Source: JBEKIK01 sp050013075 (GTDB lineage: Bacteria; Planctomycetota; Planctomycetia; Pirellulales; Thermoguttaceae). Taken from it: 24,496 nucleotides of DNA. The notes beneath the pieces are model-generated. The model worked only from the letters and a program-made list of their open reading frames with translations. It did no database searches and was not told the origin of the DNA. A program made the position numbers and the translations under genes. Each line of letters begins with the position of its first letter. The first letter of the stretch is position 1. Where the stretch lies: positions 1 through 24,496 of the forward strand of contig JBEKFZ010000063.1 in NCBI GenBank assembly GCA_050013075.1, read 5' to 3'. Shown here one piece after another: positions 14,768 through 23,160 of this stretch.

Positions 14768-16918
14768 ATGACGTTTCGCGCCCGTGACGGATTATTCTCA
14801 CAACTTTACGGAGTAAAAAAGCTCCGCGGGCCAAAGCAGATACGAATGGTTATCCGGTCGCCCGACAGGCTCCGCGGGTTTCTGTTGGATAACCTTGATC
14901 GGTTCGATGTAATATCGTTCGACGTATTCGACACCCTGTTGGAACGACGAATCGAGCCTCCCGATCTTGTCAAAGAGCAATCGGCGGCGTTTTTATCCAA
15001 ATTTCTGCTTGCATTTGACATTCTGCATAAGTCTGATGATATCCTCGCGCGGCGAAAAGCAATTGAAACCCGGCTCCGCCGCCTTGCCGTGGAACAAGGT
15101 TTCGACGCCGAATTTGAATTCGCGGTTTTGGCTGAGGAGCTTATAGCCGATTGCACGGCAGCGACGGTATCAGCGGCTGTTAAAAAGGAAATCGTCGAGG
15201 CTTTCGTACGGCAGGAACTCCAGTTGGAGCAACAGGCATTGATGCCGAAACCAGAAATGGCCGCCCTATTCAGAGAGCTTTTGCGGAGGAATAAGCGGGT
15301 TATTTTGTCCTCCGACATGTACCTGTCCGCCGTTCAGATCCGCAACCTTTTGTCGGCAAACGGCTTGCCTGTGCACGACGTGCCGCTGTACGTGTCCGGC
15401 GAATTAAAGGCCTGCAAAGGGACTGGCCGCCTTTTCCGCCGCTGGATAGAGTCCCAGCGCGTCGATCCGCGCCGGGCCATCCACGTCGGCGACAATGTGA
15501 AATGCGATTTTATCGCCCCCCTGGCCGTCGGCCTCAGCGCGATACATTTCTCCGATTCGGCGTCCCAGGCCCGCAGGGAACATCTGCTTAAACTTCACCA
15601 CGCTGCGGCAAGCAGCGACCTTGCAAAGGGAAAGTACGCCCTGGCGTTGTGCGATAATTTCAAAAGTCATCCACTAAACGGGGACTTTTTCTTCCGTTAC
15701 GGCAACCAGTTCCTTGGTCCGGTCTTTGCCGTCGCCATGCACCGGCTGGTCGAACAGGTCCGCCAGTACGGCATACACCAACTATTGTTCGCGGCCCGGG
15801 AAGGGTTCGTTTTCAAGAAAATCTACGAGCGGTTCGCCCAAAGTCTGATCCCTCACGCCCAACGGCCGAATACGGTTTATGCGTATTTTTCCCGCCAATC
15901 GACGGCCCTGGCTTCAGTGCAGCGTCTTTCTCCCCGCGAGGTCCAGCGCGGCGTGCGGAAGATGAAAGGCGTGGGACTTGCCAAGGTATTAAGCATTCAC
16001 GGACTGCCGCAAGAACCGTTCGCGACAATCGCTGCCGAATACGGCATCTCGCTGAACGATCCGATCCACGGAATCGACGAGCCGCGCCTGACCAAATTTC
16101 TCTCGGACACCCGGGTCCAAAGCGCGGTTGCGCCGCTGCAACGCTCCGCCGCGGCGAAACTCGAAGCCTACCTCGCGCAATGCGGTTTTTGGGGGCGCAA
16201 TCGCAAGGTGGGACTGATTGATGTGGGCTGGGAAGGCAGCATTCAGTTCAATCTTATTAATGCCTTTGGCCAACGGCAGGATTTCCCGCAACTGTTCGGG
16301 TTTTATTTAGGCCGGCGCCGCGGACCGAACCTGCTGGACTATTCTCCCTCATTCGCCGAGGGCCTGCTATACGACTACCGGAATTACTCCATCGCCGAAC
16401 GCCTGCCCCTGGAATTCCTGGAGATATTCGAGGAGGCCGCTCGGGCCCCGCACGGCACGGCCATGGGCTACCGATGGGCCGACAGCAACGACACCGTTCG
16501 GCCGATCCTCAAACAACCGGGCCAGGCGGATCGGGATTTCGAAATCCAGAATAATCCGCAACTCGCGGTGTTGCAGGAGGGAATACTGGACTTTGCCGAG
16601 CGATATTTGGAGGCCATCCGCTGGACCGGTTACAGTTCCCGGCAGATAAAGCCCTTTGTTCTCGCCACAGCGACGCGTTTTGTGTGCTTGCCTCGAAAAA
16701 ACGAGGTGCAGACCATCATACGGCACTTAAATCACGCCGAAGAATTCAGCGCCGGCAACTCCTATGAACTGGGTCTTCGAAAGTTCAACCCGCTGCGCTT
16801 GGGCGATTGGAAAAAAGTAAAGCGGGCATTTTGGAGACAAGGAAGTTTGTGCCAGACAAGCCGTGCTTTAGCATGGCTGGCCACAATTTGCCGGATGACT
16901 CTATTCGACTCCTGGTAA
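14768..16918 (+). CDS. HAD-superfamily protein of COG5610 type
   Basis: About 716 aa from ATG 14768. A TTG at 14687 would add 27 residues, but neither has a Shine-Dalgarno sequence, so the start is uncertain. Motif I SFDVFDTLL (D52/D55), motif II LSSDMY (S182), a Lys near 217 (KACKGTG) and motif IV HVGDNVKCD (D242/D247) make a complete HAD phosphatase-type site in the first ~265 residues. The C-terminal ~450 residues (from ~310, with LLFAAREGFVFKKIYERF and AYFSRQSTAL) match the extension typical of this family. COG5610 proteins lie in polysaccharide and lipopolysaccharide loci, and their reaction is not established. It leads a plus-strand cluster with an unknown protein and a GT4 glycosyltransferase, supporting a role in surface glycan assembly. 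Confidence 0.85.
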   Translation: MTFRARDGLFSQLYGVKKLRGPKQIRMVIRSPDRLRGFLLDNLDRFDVISFDVFDTLLERRIEPPDLVKEQSAAFLSKFLLAFDILHKSDDILARRKAIETRLRRLAVEQGFDAEFEFAVLAEELIADCTAATVSAAVKKEIVEAFVRQELQLEQQALMPKPEMAALFRELLRRNKRVILSSDMYLSAVQIRNLLSANGLPVHDVPLYVSGELKACKGTGRLFRRWIESQRVDPRRAIHVGDNVKCDFIAPLAVGLSAIHFSDSASQARREHLLKLHHAAASSDLAKGKYALALCDNFKSHPLNGDFFFRYGNQFLGPVFAVAMHRLVEQVRQYGIHQLLFAAREGFVFKKIYERFAQSLIPHAQRPNTVYAYFSRQSTALASVQRLSPREVQRGVRKMKGVGLAKVLSIHGLPQEPFATIAAEYGISLNDPIHGIDEPRLTKFLSDTRVQSAVAPLQRSAAAKLEAYLAQCGFWGRNRKVGLIDVGWEGSIQFNLINAFGQRQDFPQLFGFYLGRRRGPNLLDYSPSFAEGLLYDYRNYSIAERLPLEFLEIFEEAARAPHGTAMGYRWADSNDTVRPILKQPGQADRDFEIQNNPQLAVLQEGILDFAERYLEAIRWTGYSSRQIKPFVLATATRFVCLPRKNEVQTIIRHLNHAEEFSAGNSYELGLRKFNPLRLGDWKKVKRAFWRQGSLCQTSRALAWLATICRMTLFDSW

Positions 16919-16929
16919 GCGATAATTAT

Positions 16930-17520
16930 ATGACCGAATTCATGTCGCAATCAGTCGGCGTCTCGCAAGTCCGGGCCATTCATGCCGCGCCGGCGACGGT
17001 CAGGGCCGCAACGTATTTGCGCGGGTTGGATCAGTTCGACGTCCGGGCCCGCGACTGCTCTCTTCCGGAAAGCCAGGTGCTTTTTTTCCGTCGGCTGCGT
17101 TCTCAATTGGAAGCGGCGTTTGTGCATTTCGAAAAGTCCGCGGCCGGATGGACTGAAAGCGTCGAGGATTTTGAGTCCTACACGGAACTGGACTGGTACT
17201 GCAACCAATGCGAATACTGGATGGGGCCGGCCGACCGCCTGGACTTGTCGCAAATATATCGGAAATGCGCGGATATGCGGTACCGCACGGCAGCCATGAC
17301 GTCCCTGGAATATATAGCGGTCAGAGCGCTCGTTCAGATAACGAATATCCTGCTTAAAGTCAGGCGGAACCCTTTAGTTTTGCGGCCTCGCCCGATGCGG
17401 ATTTGTCAATGGATCGGGAGGCATTCACGAAACCTTATTGCACGAGAGCTATTCATGTTAAGGCTGATAAAGCGGCGTTTTGTGCTTTGGCTGAGGACGT
17501 CTTTATTTCGTTTAGGCTAG
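16930..17520 (+). CDS. Hypothetical protein in glycan cluster
   Basis: About 196 aa from ATG 16930, 11 bp after the HAD gene stop. An upstream ATG at 16807 would overlap the HAD gene by 112 bp, so 16930 is preferred; GGTAAG lies about 11 nt upstream. I do not recognise the family. Visible features are RSQLEAAFVHFEKSA (~56-70), a Cys/aromatic cluster DWYCNQCEYW (~87-97) and a very basic C terminus (RICQWIGRHSRNLIARE, RLIKRRFVLWLRTSL) that could bind membrane or nucleic acid. It lies between a HAD protein and a GT4 glycosyltransferase, all on one strand, so a role in the same glycan process is inferred. A frameshifted continuation of the HAD protein cannot be excluded. Confidence 0.6.
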   Translation: MTEFMSQSVGVSQVRAIHAAPATVRAATYLRGLDQFDVRARDCSLPESQVLFFRRLRSQLEAAFVHFEKSAAGWTESVEDFESYTELDWYCNQCEYWMGPADRLDLSQIYRKCADMRYRTAAMTSLEYIAVRALVQITNILLKVRRNPLVLRPRPMRICQWIGRHSRNLIARELFMLRLIKRRFVLWLRTSLFRLG

Positions 17521-17559
17521 GATGCTTCATACCCTGGGGTCTATATAGGAGGGTGGATC

Positions 17560-18903
17560 ATGAAAACTTCACGACCAAAAGTGCTTTTCATTTCGCATTC
17601 ACCTTATTTCGGCGGCGCGGAACGCTGCCTGTATTATCTTTTGAAGGGACTGCATCGGGAAAAATACGACCTCTCGGTCATGCTTCCTCCCAAACCGTTG
17701 ATACATCGTTTGCACCAGCGAAACCTCCGCAAACTCATGGAAGAACTGGACATCCCGGTGCATTTATCTCCCGTACGCTGGTGGGTCGGACGTTGGCCCC
17801 GTTATCGCGCATTCGCCGATGGGTTAGCCGATCGCGTGGCCAAAATCGTTCACATAATGAAAAAGGAACGATTCGACCTGGCGGTTAGCAACAGCAGCGC
17901 ATTCGCCGAAGGGGCCTTGGCATCGCGATATTGCGGCATTCCGCACGTCTGGTACGTGCACGAAATGCTCATGGACGATCCGGTGCTGCGTTCGTTCATG
18001 CCGTTGGAACGCCTTTACAGGATCATGGACGGCCTGTCAACCCGCATTGTCACGGTCTCCGAGGCCGTAAGAAGGCAACTCGATCCTTATGTGGAAAAAG
18101 AGAAATTGCACGTGGTTCATACCGGGCTGCCGGAAAACAAGCCCGGTGCGATGGATCAACCCAAAAAAATCATGTTCGATCTTCCCCCGCATATTCCCGT
18201 TGTGAGTTTTGTGGGTCTTCTATCGGAGCGCAAGGGCGTTGTCGATTTCGTAGATTCCGCGCCGCTTGTTCTTAAGCGGTTTCCAAAAGCGATATTCGTC
18301 CTGGCGGGCGCTGAAGGAGGAAAAGGGCGCGAGGTTATCATTAAGATCGACAAATACGGGATCCGCGATTCGTTCCGAATCCTGGGCAATCGGAATGATG
18401 TCCCCCGCATCCTATCGGCGTCGGACATGCTGGTGCTGCCTTCATTGGCCGATCCTTTGCCGCTGGCGGTGTTGGAGGCCATGGCCGCGGGCATTCCGGT
18501 GGTCGCCACTCGCAGCGGCGGCTGCGAGGAAATGGTCGAGGACGGCGTGACCGGCCGGCTTGTGAGCGTTAAAAATCCGGCCATGCTCGCTGAAGCGATC
18601 ATCGAACTTCTTCAGTCTCCTTCCAAGCGAGTGCTGATGGGACTCAGCGCCTGCCGCCGTTTCGCCGATAAATTCAGTTACCCCCGGTATATTTCTCGTT
18701 TTGAGGAAGTTTTGGACGAGTCCTTAGATGGAACCTCGCAATTAATTGGCGATGAAGTGGATTCAACCTCGGTCGATAACCTTGTGGATCAATTGCGGAG
18801 TTGTGCCGCCGCACAAGCCGAAGTCATGGCCACGCAGGCCACCGGACTAAAAAAACTCACGAGCAACATCGAGGCCTCGATTCGTTGCTGGTCACTTCTT
18901 TGA
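17560..18903 (+). CDS. Family 4 glycosyltransferase
   Basis: The 447-aa protein is probably cytoplasmic or membrane-peripheral. It uses a nucleotide sugar to extend a glycan, with substrate unknown. The N-terminal Rossmann domain has FISHSPYFGGAER (GGAER at 18-22), and the linker has VTVSEAVRRQL (~164-174). The C-terminal domain starts at FVGLLSERKG (~217-226), close to the GT4 GRLxxxKG pattern. The donor-binding motif reads ADPLPLAVLEAMAAGIPVVAT (~297-317): D298 replaces the first Glu of the E(x7)E pattern, while E306 is kept. A C-terminal tail (~385-447) has no recognised match. AGGAGGG lies 7 nt upstream of the ATG and fixes the start. It is the last gene of the cluster; its stop is 8 bp from the stop of the convergent phosphodiesterase-family gene. 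Confidence 0.93.
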   Translation: MKTSRPKVLFISHSPYFGGAERCLYYLLKGLHREKYDLSVMLPPKPLIHRLHQRNLRKLMEELDIPVHLSPVRWWVGRWPRYRAFADGLADRVAKIVHIMKKERFDLAVSNSSAFAEGALASRYCGIPHVWYVHEMLMDDPVLRSFMPLERLYRIMDGLSTRIVTVSEAVRRQLDPYVEKEKLHVVHTGLPENKPGAMDQPKKIMFDLPPHIPVVSFVGLLSERKGVVDFVDSAPLVLKRFPKAIFVLAGAEGGKGREVIIKIDKYGIRDSFRILGNRNDVPRILSASDMLVLPSLADPLPLAVLEAMAAGIPVVATRSGGCEEMVEDGVTGRLVSVKNPAMLAEAIIELLQSPSKRVLMGLSACRRFADKFSYPRYISRFEEVLDESLDGTSQLIGDEVDSTSVDNLVDQLRSCAAAQAEVMATQATGLKKLTSNIEASIRCWSLL

Positions 18904-18911
18904 AACTAGTG

Positions 18912-20087
18912 TTAAGCCGCGAAGCAGCGACATACCGTTGCTGCTTCGGGACTAAATAAGCGCCCGGCGGGCTCGGGGCGGGATTCTTCAATCGCGCTCT
19001 TGTCCGGCTTCGGATTATCGGCCGGAGCCTTGCGCCGCGGGGCGGGCTCGTCCAAGGGAATGCCGTCCAGGCGGGGCTCGATCTTCGACAGATCCATGCC
19101 AAATCGCTTCAGCACCGTGGGGGCGATGTCTTCGCGCGTGCCGTCGCGATTGACCTTCTTGTCGTTCGTGGCCAGGAAAATATAAGGGGCGTAGTAATGA
19201 CTCGTTTTTCCGATGTCAAAACCATGATCGGCGGTGACGTAAATCAAGGTCTTGTCGTATATTTTTAATTCTTTTAGCTTGTCGATGATTTTGCCGGTCC
19301 AAAGATCGTCCGATTTAATCCCGTCGGAGTATTCCCGCGAGTTCTCGCCGTATTTATGGCCGGCTTTATCCGGTTGAATAAACTGGACGAAAATGAAAAA
19401 ATGCTTGTCTTTGCACTTTTCCAACTGATCCATGGCCGCAGTGCCGACCTTCTCGTTTACTATTAGTCCATTGACGAATAAATCGATCTGATCTTTGGCA
19501 TTGAGATACGGACCTCCTTGCATTTGCACGAATTTCGCTCCGTTTTCCTTGACGATTACTCCGCCATGCAGATCGTCCGGCCCGGGCTTGTTATCATCGA
19601 TTATCTTCTGCTCAACCTGCATTTCCCGCCAAGTGTCGTAAGGAATCCTGAACGGGCCGTCGGCGCCGAGATAATAACTTGTTTTGGCGATGATGGCCGC
19701 GGTTTGGATGTTTTCGGGGCCAAAGAATTTTTTCAGCCGCTCGAAGATTGTATATCCGCGCGGAATGGGCCGGTAAATCTTGTCGCTGTGGACGCCTATG
19801 TTATCGGGAACGTACCCGGTGAGAATTTGCGCGAAACCGGGCGCGGTTTCGGTGAGGCCGGTCACAATGTCGATGTCGACCAACGCACCGTCCTTGGCAA
19901 GCGCCGCCAGGTTGGGCAATTCATCGGCGGCCAACAGTCGCTTGACGTTATTTCGCTCCGCCCCGTCCCAGCCGATAACCATAATCCCCCGCGGAACGTC
20001 CGCCGCACGTAAAACGACGGAAATCGCCAAAACCACCAATACAAACGTTGTGAATCGAGAAACAAGTTGCCATTTACGTCGGATCAC
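18912..20087 (-). CDS. Exported alkaline phosphatase/phosphodiesterase family protein
   Basis: About 391 aa from a GTG start (20085-20087), chosen because AAGGAG lies exactly 7 nt upstream and a signal peptide follows (RRKW, then FTTFVLVVLAISVVLRAA). A candidate promoter lies ~140 bp upstream, so the longer in-frame ATG at 20231 would be upstream of the likely transcript start and is rejected. The metal-site pattern of the type I phosphodiesterase/nucleotide pyrophosphatase superfamily is present: VIGWDGAERNNV near the N terminus, ETAPGFAQILTGY (Thr nucleophile candidate), FIQPDKAGHKYG (Asp and His), TADHG and SHYY (His). It likely acts in the periplasm on a phosphate diester or similar ester; the substrate is unknown. 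The Pro/Arg-rich tail has no recognised domain. It converges on the GT4 gene. Confidence 0.88.
   Translation of the reverse strand: MIRRKWQLVSRFTTFVLVVLAISVVLRAADVPRGIMVIGWDGAERNNVKRLLAADELPNLAALAKDGALVDIDIVTGLTETAPGFAQILTGYVPDNIGVHSDKIYRPIPRGYTIFERLKKFFGPENIQTAAIIAKTSYYLGADGPFRIPYDTWREMQVEQKIIDDNKPGPDDLHGGVIVKENGAKFVQMQGGPYLNAKDQIDLFVNGLIVNEKVGTAAMDQLEKCKDKHFFIFVQFIQPDKAGHKYGENSREYSDGIKSDDLWTGKIIDKLKELKIYDKTLIYVTADHGFDIGKTSHYYAPYIFLATNDKKVNRDGTREDIAPTVLKRFGMDLSKIEPRLDGIPLDEPAPRRKAPADNPKPDKSAIEESRPEPAGRLFSPEAATVCRCFAA
18919..18949 (+). terminator. Hairpin between convergent GT4 and phosphodiesterase genes
   Basis: GAAGCAGC (18921-18928) pairs with GCTGCTTC (18940-18947), just after the GT4 stop. 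No T-tract follows, and the hairpin lies in the phosphodiesterase coding end. It might stop GT4 transcripts. Confidence 0.25.
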
Positions 20088-20403
20088 GATAGTTCTCCTT
20101 GAGGAAAAAACACGCAATTCTTTTTTACCTTTATTTCTCCGCGCACTAATTCGCACCGGCCGAGATTCGGCGTCTGAAAAAGCCCTTCGGCGCAGATAAG
20201 GCGTTCCATGGCAGCCATAATATATCCACAATACGGGGGTTACGATGTTTTGTCAAGAAACACCCTAAGACTGTTTAGATTAGCGGCAGATACAACCTCA
20301 TCGACTAGTTTTTAAGATCAATTTGTCAGATTGGTTACTACTGGGGGCTTGAATCCACGTAGAAAATGGAGTACTTTTTAATAAAATAATATGGATATTC
20401 CCT
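20088..20403. other. Divergent spacer between phosphodiesterase-family and zinc-ribbon genes
   Basis: It holds the leader and promoter for the minus-strand gene. A weak plus-strand promoter is possible (TTGAAT near 20349). It is AT-rich towards 20300-20403. No gene is supported. Confidence 0.45.
20228..20256 (-). promoter_or_regulatory. Candidate sigma70-type promoter for the phosphodiesterase-family gene
   Basis: On the minus strand TTGACA (20251-20256) is a perfect -35, separated by 17 bp from TATTGT (20228-20233). The inferred transcript start near 20221 gives a ~130-nt leader to the GTG start. Confidence 0.5.
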
Positions 20404-20634
20404 ATGTCCTCATCTCATCTAAAAGAAGCACTGATATCTGAACCTTTCCCTTGCCCGGAATGCGGCAAGATCGAGATGGTTTCCGTCATCGAAACCTGCC
20501 ACTTGGCCGACGGCCTGACCATCAAACGCCTCCGCCATTACAAATGCCGATCCTGCGCCGCCCGCTTGTTCGACGATGCCGCCATGCACCGGATTCAAGA
20601 GCAGCGAGCCGAGGATCCCACGGCTGCACAGTAG
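20404..20634 (+). CDS. Orphan YgiT-like zinc-ribbon protein
   Basis: The 76-aa protein has CPECG (residues ~17-21) and CRSCAARLFDDAAM (~48-61), a four-Cys zinc ribbon. The layout CPxCG, about 27 residues, then CxxC and LFDD resembles YgiT-type zinc-finger domains, as in the N-terminal half of the MqsA antitoxin. There is no helix-turn-helix domain, and no MqsR-type toxin gene is adjacent, so a toxin-antitoxin role is not supported. The ATG start has no strong Shine-Dalgarno sequence (GGATATTCCCT upstream). It is likely monocistronic, followed by a 9-bp-stem hairpin 11 bp after the stop. Confidence 0.7.
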   Translation: MSSSHLKEALISEPFPCPECGKIEMVSVIETCHLADGLTIKRLRHYKCRSCAARLFDDAAMHRIQEQRAEDPTAAQ

Positions 20635-20644
20635 TTTAATAGAG

Positions 20645-20667
20645 AGTCAGGCACGGAGTGCCTGACT
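20645..20667 (+). terminator. Hairpin after the zinc-ribbon gene
   Basis: AGTCAGGCA and TGCCTGACT form a perfect 9-bp stem with a 5-nt CGGAG loop, just after the stop codon. It has no clear T-tract, so it may be a dispersed palindrome rather than a terminator. Confidence 0.4.
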
Positions 20668-20704
20668 TACAAACTTCGCGAATATGCCACTCTGGCTAAA
20701 ATCC

Positions 20705-20737
20705 TTATCTTGACATTGTGCAAGATAAATAGATAAT
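20705..20737 (+). promoter_or_regulatory. Promoter with inverted-repeat operator for the three-TM protein
   Basis: TTGACA (20710-20715) and GATAAT (20732-20737) are 16 bp apart, matching 6/6 and 5/6 consensus bases. A perfect inverted repeat TTATCTTG (20705-20712) and CAAGATAA (20721-20728) overlaps the -35 box and spacer, with an 8-bp gap. This is the usual geometry for a repressor site. The regulator is unknown. Confidence 0.55.
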
Positions 20738-20752
20738 TGATCAAATGGAGTG

Positions 20753-21460
20753 ATGTCTGTGGATCAATCACAATACATTGAGTTCAAAAAACAGGTTGCT
20801 GAAGGATTACGGTCTTCAGCTTACCAGTTTGACAAGGCAATACTCACTCTTGCCTCTGGAGCTCTTGCACTGTCGCTAACATTCATCAAGGAAATTGCCC
20901 CAAATCCTGATCATTCAACAATTTGCATTATTGGTTTATCGTGGGCTTGCTTCATTGCTAGTATATGTCTCACACTGATGTCATTTCATACAAGTATATG
21001 CGCATACCGCCGTTTTGATAATATAATCGATACCATATGCAGCAAGCCAAATATTGACCGCAGTAGTCTAAAAAACCATTGGAATTGTGTGACTATATTA
21101 CTGAATATTCTGTCACTTATTGTCTTCATTGTCGGAACTGTATTTTTAACATATTCGGTTTATCACAACCTTCAGTTAAAAGGTGAGAAAATGGCAGACC
21201 ACAAATTGGATTTGAGTAAGCGCGATTTCAAAGCAGGTGCTATTACGCCTTTCGCTCCAGTAGCTAACCGTGATGGACTTGTGGTTGAGACAACTAATAA
21301 TAGTCCTGCAGGTCCGGATTCGACTCGAGGTGCCCCGACTCCCAGCGTTCCAGCCGCACCAATTACTCAGCCGACACCCGGAACTGGGGCAATTCCACCT
21401 GCTCCTCCCCAAGCTCCACCTAATCTGCCAACCACGCCCCCGCCAACACCGAAGAAGTAA
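20753..21460 (+). CDS. Three-TM membrane protein with Pro-rich tail, likely transferred
   Basis: About 235 aa. GGAG at 20747-20750 is 8 nt from GTG 20759 but only 2 nt from ATG 20753, so the start may be the GTG. Three hydrophobic segments occur: around ILTLASGALALSLTFI, TICIIGLSWACFIASICLTL and LLNILSLIVFIVGTVFLTY. Residues after ~145 form a soluble tail that becomes Pro/Ala-rich (PTPSVPAAPITQPTPG, PPAPPQAPPNLPTTPPPTP). The segment LASGALALSLTFI recalls small membrane proteins of unknown function. The gene is much more AT-rich than its neighbours. No partner gene identifies a function. Confidence 0.75.
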   Translation: MSVDQSQYIEFKKQVAEGLRSSAYQFDKAILTLASGALALSLTFIKEIAPNPDHSTICIIGLSWACFIASICLTLMSFHTSICAYRRFDNIIDTICSKPNIDRSSLKNHWNCVTILLNILSLIVFIVGTVFLTYSVYHNLQLKGEKMADHKLDLSKRDFKAGAITPFAPVANRDGLVVETTNNSPAGPDSTRGAPTPSVPAAPITQPTPGTGAIPPAPPQAPPNLPTTPPPTPKK

Positions 21461-21480
21461 TTTTGTGGCCTTATGACGGG

Positions 21481-21500
21481 AATGGGCGATTTATCCCATT
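21481..21500. terminator. Weak hairpin between convergent genes
   Basis: AATGGG (21481-21486) pairs with CCCATT (21495-21500) across an 8-nt loop, followed by TT. It lies between the three-TM gene and the end of rtcB. Weak evidence. Confidence 0.25.
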
Positions 21501-21577
21501 TTGAATGAGTTCGTGGTTTATCTGATACTTAAATCACATATTTGTTATGCATAATCTAACCTACAATCACTTTTCAC

Positions 21578-23041
21578 TTACCCCTTCACCACGCCAATCG
21601 GCCGCAGGCGTGCAACTTTGCTTGCCAAGCCCGCGCGGTGGACTACATCGACAACCAGGCTCACGTCTTTGTATGCGGCGGGTTGTTCTTCGGCCAGGCC
21701 TTTCCAGTGGCGGCACTTGGCTATTACGCCTTGCTCGGCCAGTTCCTTGTCGATTCGCCGGCCTTGGGCGTTTTTCACGGCGGCGGTGCGGCTCATCAGG
21801 CGGCCTGCGCCGTGGCAGGTGGTGCCGAAGGTCTTTTCCATGCTGCCCGGCTGGCCGATAAGCACCCAACTCGCCCGGCCCATGTCGCCGGGAATAATCA
21901 CCGGTTGGCCGATGTGCCGATATTTCTCCGGCACTTCTAGATGCCCGGCCGGGAAGGCCCGGGTCGCGCCCTTGCGATGCACGCAAAGCATTTTTTCCTT
22001 TCCCTCGACGATGTGCCGCTCCATCTTGGCGATATTATGGGCCACGTCGTAAACCAGGTTCATTTGCAGCGATTCCCAAGCGCGGCCGAAGAACTCGGCG
22101 AAAATCTCCCGGGTTTGCCACATCAGCAATTGCCTGTTCGCCCAGGCGAAATTCGCCGCCGAGCGCATTGCGCCCAGATATTCCTGGCCCTCGTCGCTGT
22201 GGACCGGGGCGCAGGCCAGTTGGCGGTCGGGCAGGTCGATGCCGTACTTGGCCGGCGCCTTGCGGAGCATGAGCAAGGCGTCGTCGCAAACCTGGTAGCC
22301 CAGTCCGCGTGAGCCGGAGTGAATCATCACGCAGATCTGCCCCAGTTGCAGGCCCATTGCGCGTGCCGCCGCTTCATCGACGATTTCCTCGACCACCTGG
22401 AGTTCGAGAAAATGGTTGCCCGAGCCCAGCGTGCCGCATTGATCGCCACCGCGGGCGATGGCTTTTTGGCTGACGAAATCGGGCCGGGCGTCGGGAATGC
22501 AGCCGCCGGCCTCGGTGTGTTCCAGATCGCTTTGGGTGGCCCAGCCGCGTTTTTCCAGGTACCCCGAACCCTCGGCTAAAATGCGGCGGAGTTCCTTGTG
22601 GTCGAAAAGATATGGACCGCCTTCGCCCACTCCGGCCGGAATGCGGCGATAAAGCGATTCCATGAGCTGCCCGATGCGGGGCATCACATCAGCTACGTTT
22701 AGATTGGTGCGGACCAAGCGCACGCCGCAGTTTATGTCATAGCCCACCCCTCCGGGCGATATCACGCCGCCTTCCTCCGGATCGGTGGCCGAAACTCCGC
22801 CAATGCAAAAGCCGTAGCCCCAATGGATGTCGGGCATGGCAAGGCTGGCCGTCTGAATGCCCGGCAAAAACGCCACGTTGGCGACCTGTTCGGGCGCCTC
22901 GTCGTGGCGGATCTGATCGATCAGTTTATCATCGGCAAAAATGCGGCCTTCCACGCGCATGCCAATTTTATAACTCTTCGGAATCCGCCAGGTGCACTGG
23001 TCAATCTGTTCCAGCGGACCGCTGTAGCCGGTTTTGGACAT
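21578..23041 (-). CDS. rtcB: RNA-splicing ligase RtcB
   Basis: RtcB joins RNA 2',3'-cyclic phosphate or 3'-phosphate ends to 5'-OH ends, using GTP and Mn2+, in tRNA splicing or RNA repair in the cytoplasm. The 487-aa protein is full length. Motifs are DINCGVRL (Cys105), GTLGSGNHFLE (~203-213, His210), MIHSGSRGLG (~239-248, His241), a metal-site His near 335 (VYDVAHN), MLCVHRKGATRAFPAGH, and TTCHGAGRLMSR with His410 as the guanylylated residue. All catalytic residues look intact. The start is supported by GGAG about 9-12 nt upstream (CGATGGAGAGTTAATCATG on the minus strand). Its cofactor archease is encoded 119 bp upstream on the same strand, a known partnership. Uracil-DNA glycosylase precedes archease. 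Confidence 0.98.
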   Translation of the reverse strand: MSKTGYSGPLEQIDQCTWRIPKSYKIGMRVEGRIFADDKLIDQIRHDEAPEQVANVAFLPGIQTASLAMPDIHWGYGFCIGGVSATDPEEGGVISPGGVGYDINCGVRLVRTNLNVADVMPRIGQLMESLYRRIPAGVGEGGPYLFDHKELRRILAEGSGYLEKRGWATQSDLEHTEAGGCIPDARPDFVSQKAIARGGDQCGTLGSGNHFLELQVVEEIVDEAAARAMGLQLGQICVMIHSGSRGLGYQVCDDALLMLRKAPAKYGIDLPDRQLACAPVHSDEGQEYLGAMRSAANFAWANRQLLMWQTREIFAEFFGRAWESLQMNLVYDVAHNIAKMERHIVEGKEKMLCVHRKGATRAFPAGHLEVPEKYRHIGQPVIIPGDMGRASWVLIGQPGSMEKTFGTTCHGAGRLMSRTAAVKNAQGRRIDKELAEQGVIAKCRHWKGLAEEQPAAYKDVSLVVDVVHRAGLASKVARLRPIGVVKG

Positions 23042-23113
23042 GATTAACTCTCCATCGCGAAACCTTGAGCGGTTTTTATGGTTTATTCATCACTCTTCCT
23101 TGAACGCAATGCA

Positions 23114-23133
23114 CTGGGCAATAAATTGCCCAG
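23114..23133. repeat. CTGGGCAA hairpin between archease and rtcB
   Basis: CTGGGCAA and TTGCCCAG form a perfect 8-bp stem with a TAAA loop in the archease-rtcB spacer. It may be a dispersed palindrome or affect the downstream rtcB message. Confidence 0.5.
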
Positions 23134-23160
23134 CCCTCTGTTCATCGCTCATATATTATC

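Noticed and set aside
17403..17888. Open frame overlapping the start of the GT4 gene in another frame.
   Set aside because: The GT4 frame has an AGGAGGG ribosome binding site and full GT4 motifs; this frame has neither.
20088..20231. N-terminal extension of the phosphodiesterase-family protein from an ATG at 20231.
   Set aside because: A GTG at 20087 has AAGGAG at 7 nt and leads straight into a signal peptide; the likely promoter places the transcript start downstream of 20231.
20404..20634. Toxin-antitoxin pair with the YgiT-like zinc ribbon as antitoxin.
   Set aside because: No MqsR-like or other toxin gene is adjacent, and the helix-turn-helix half of MqsA is absent.
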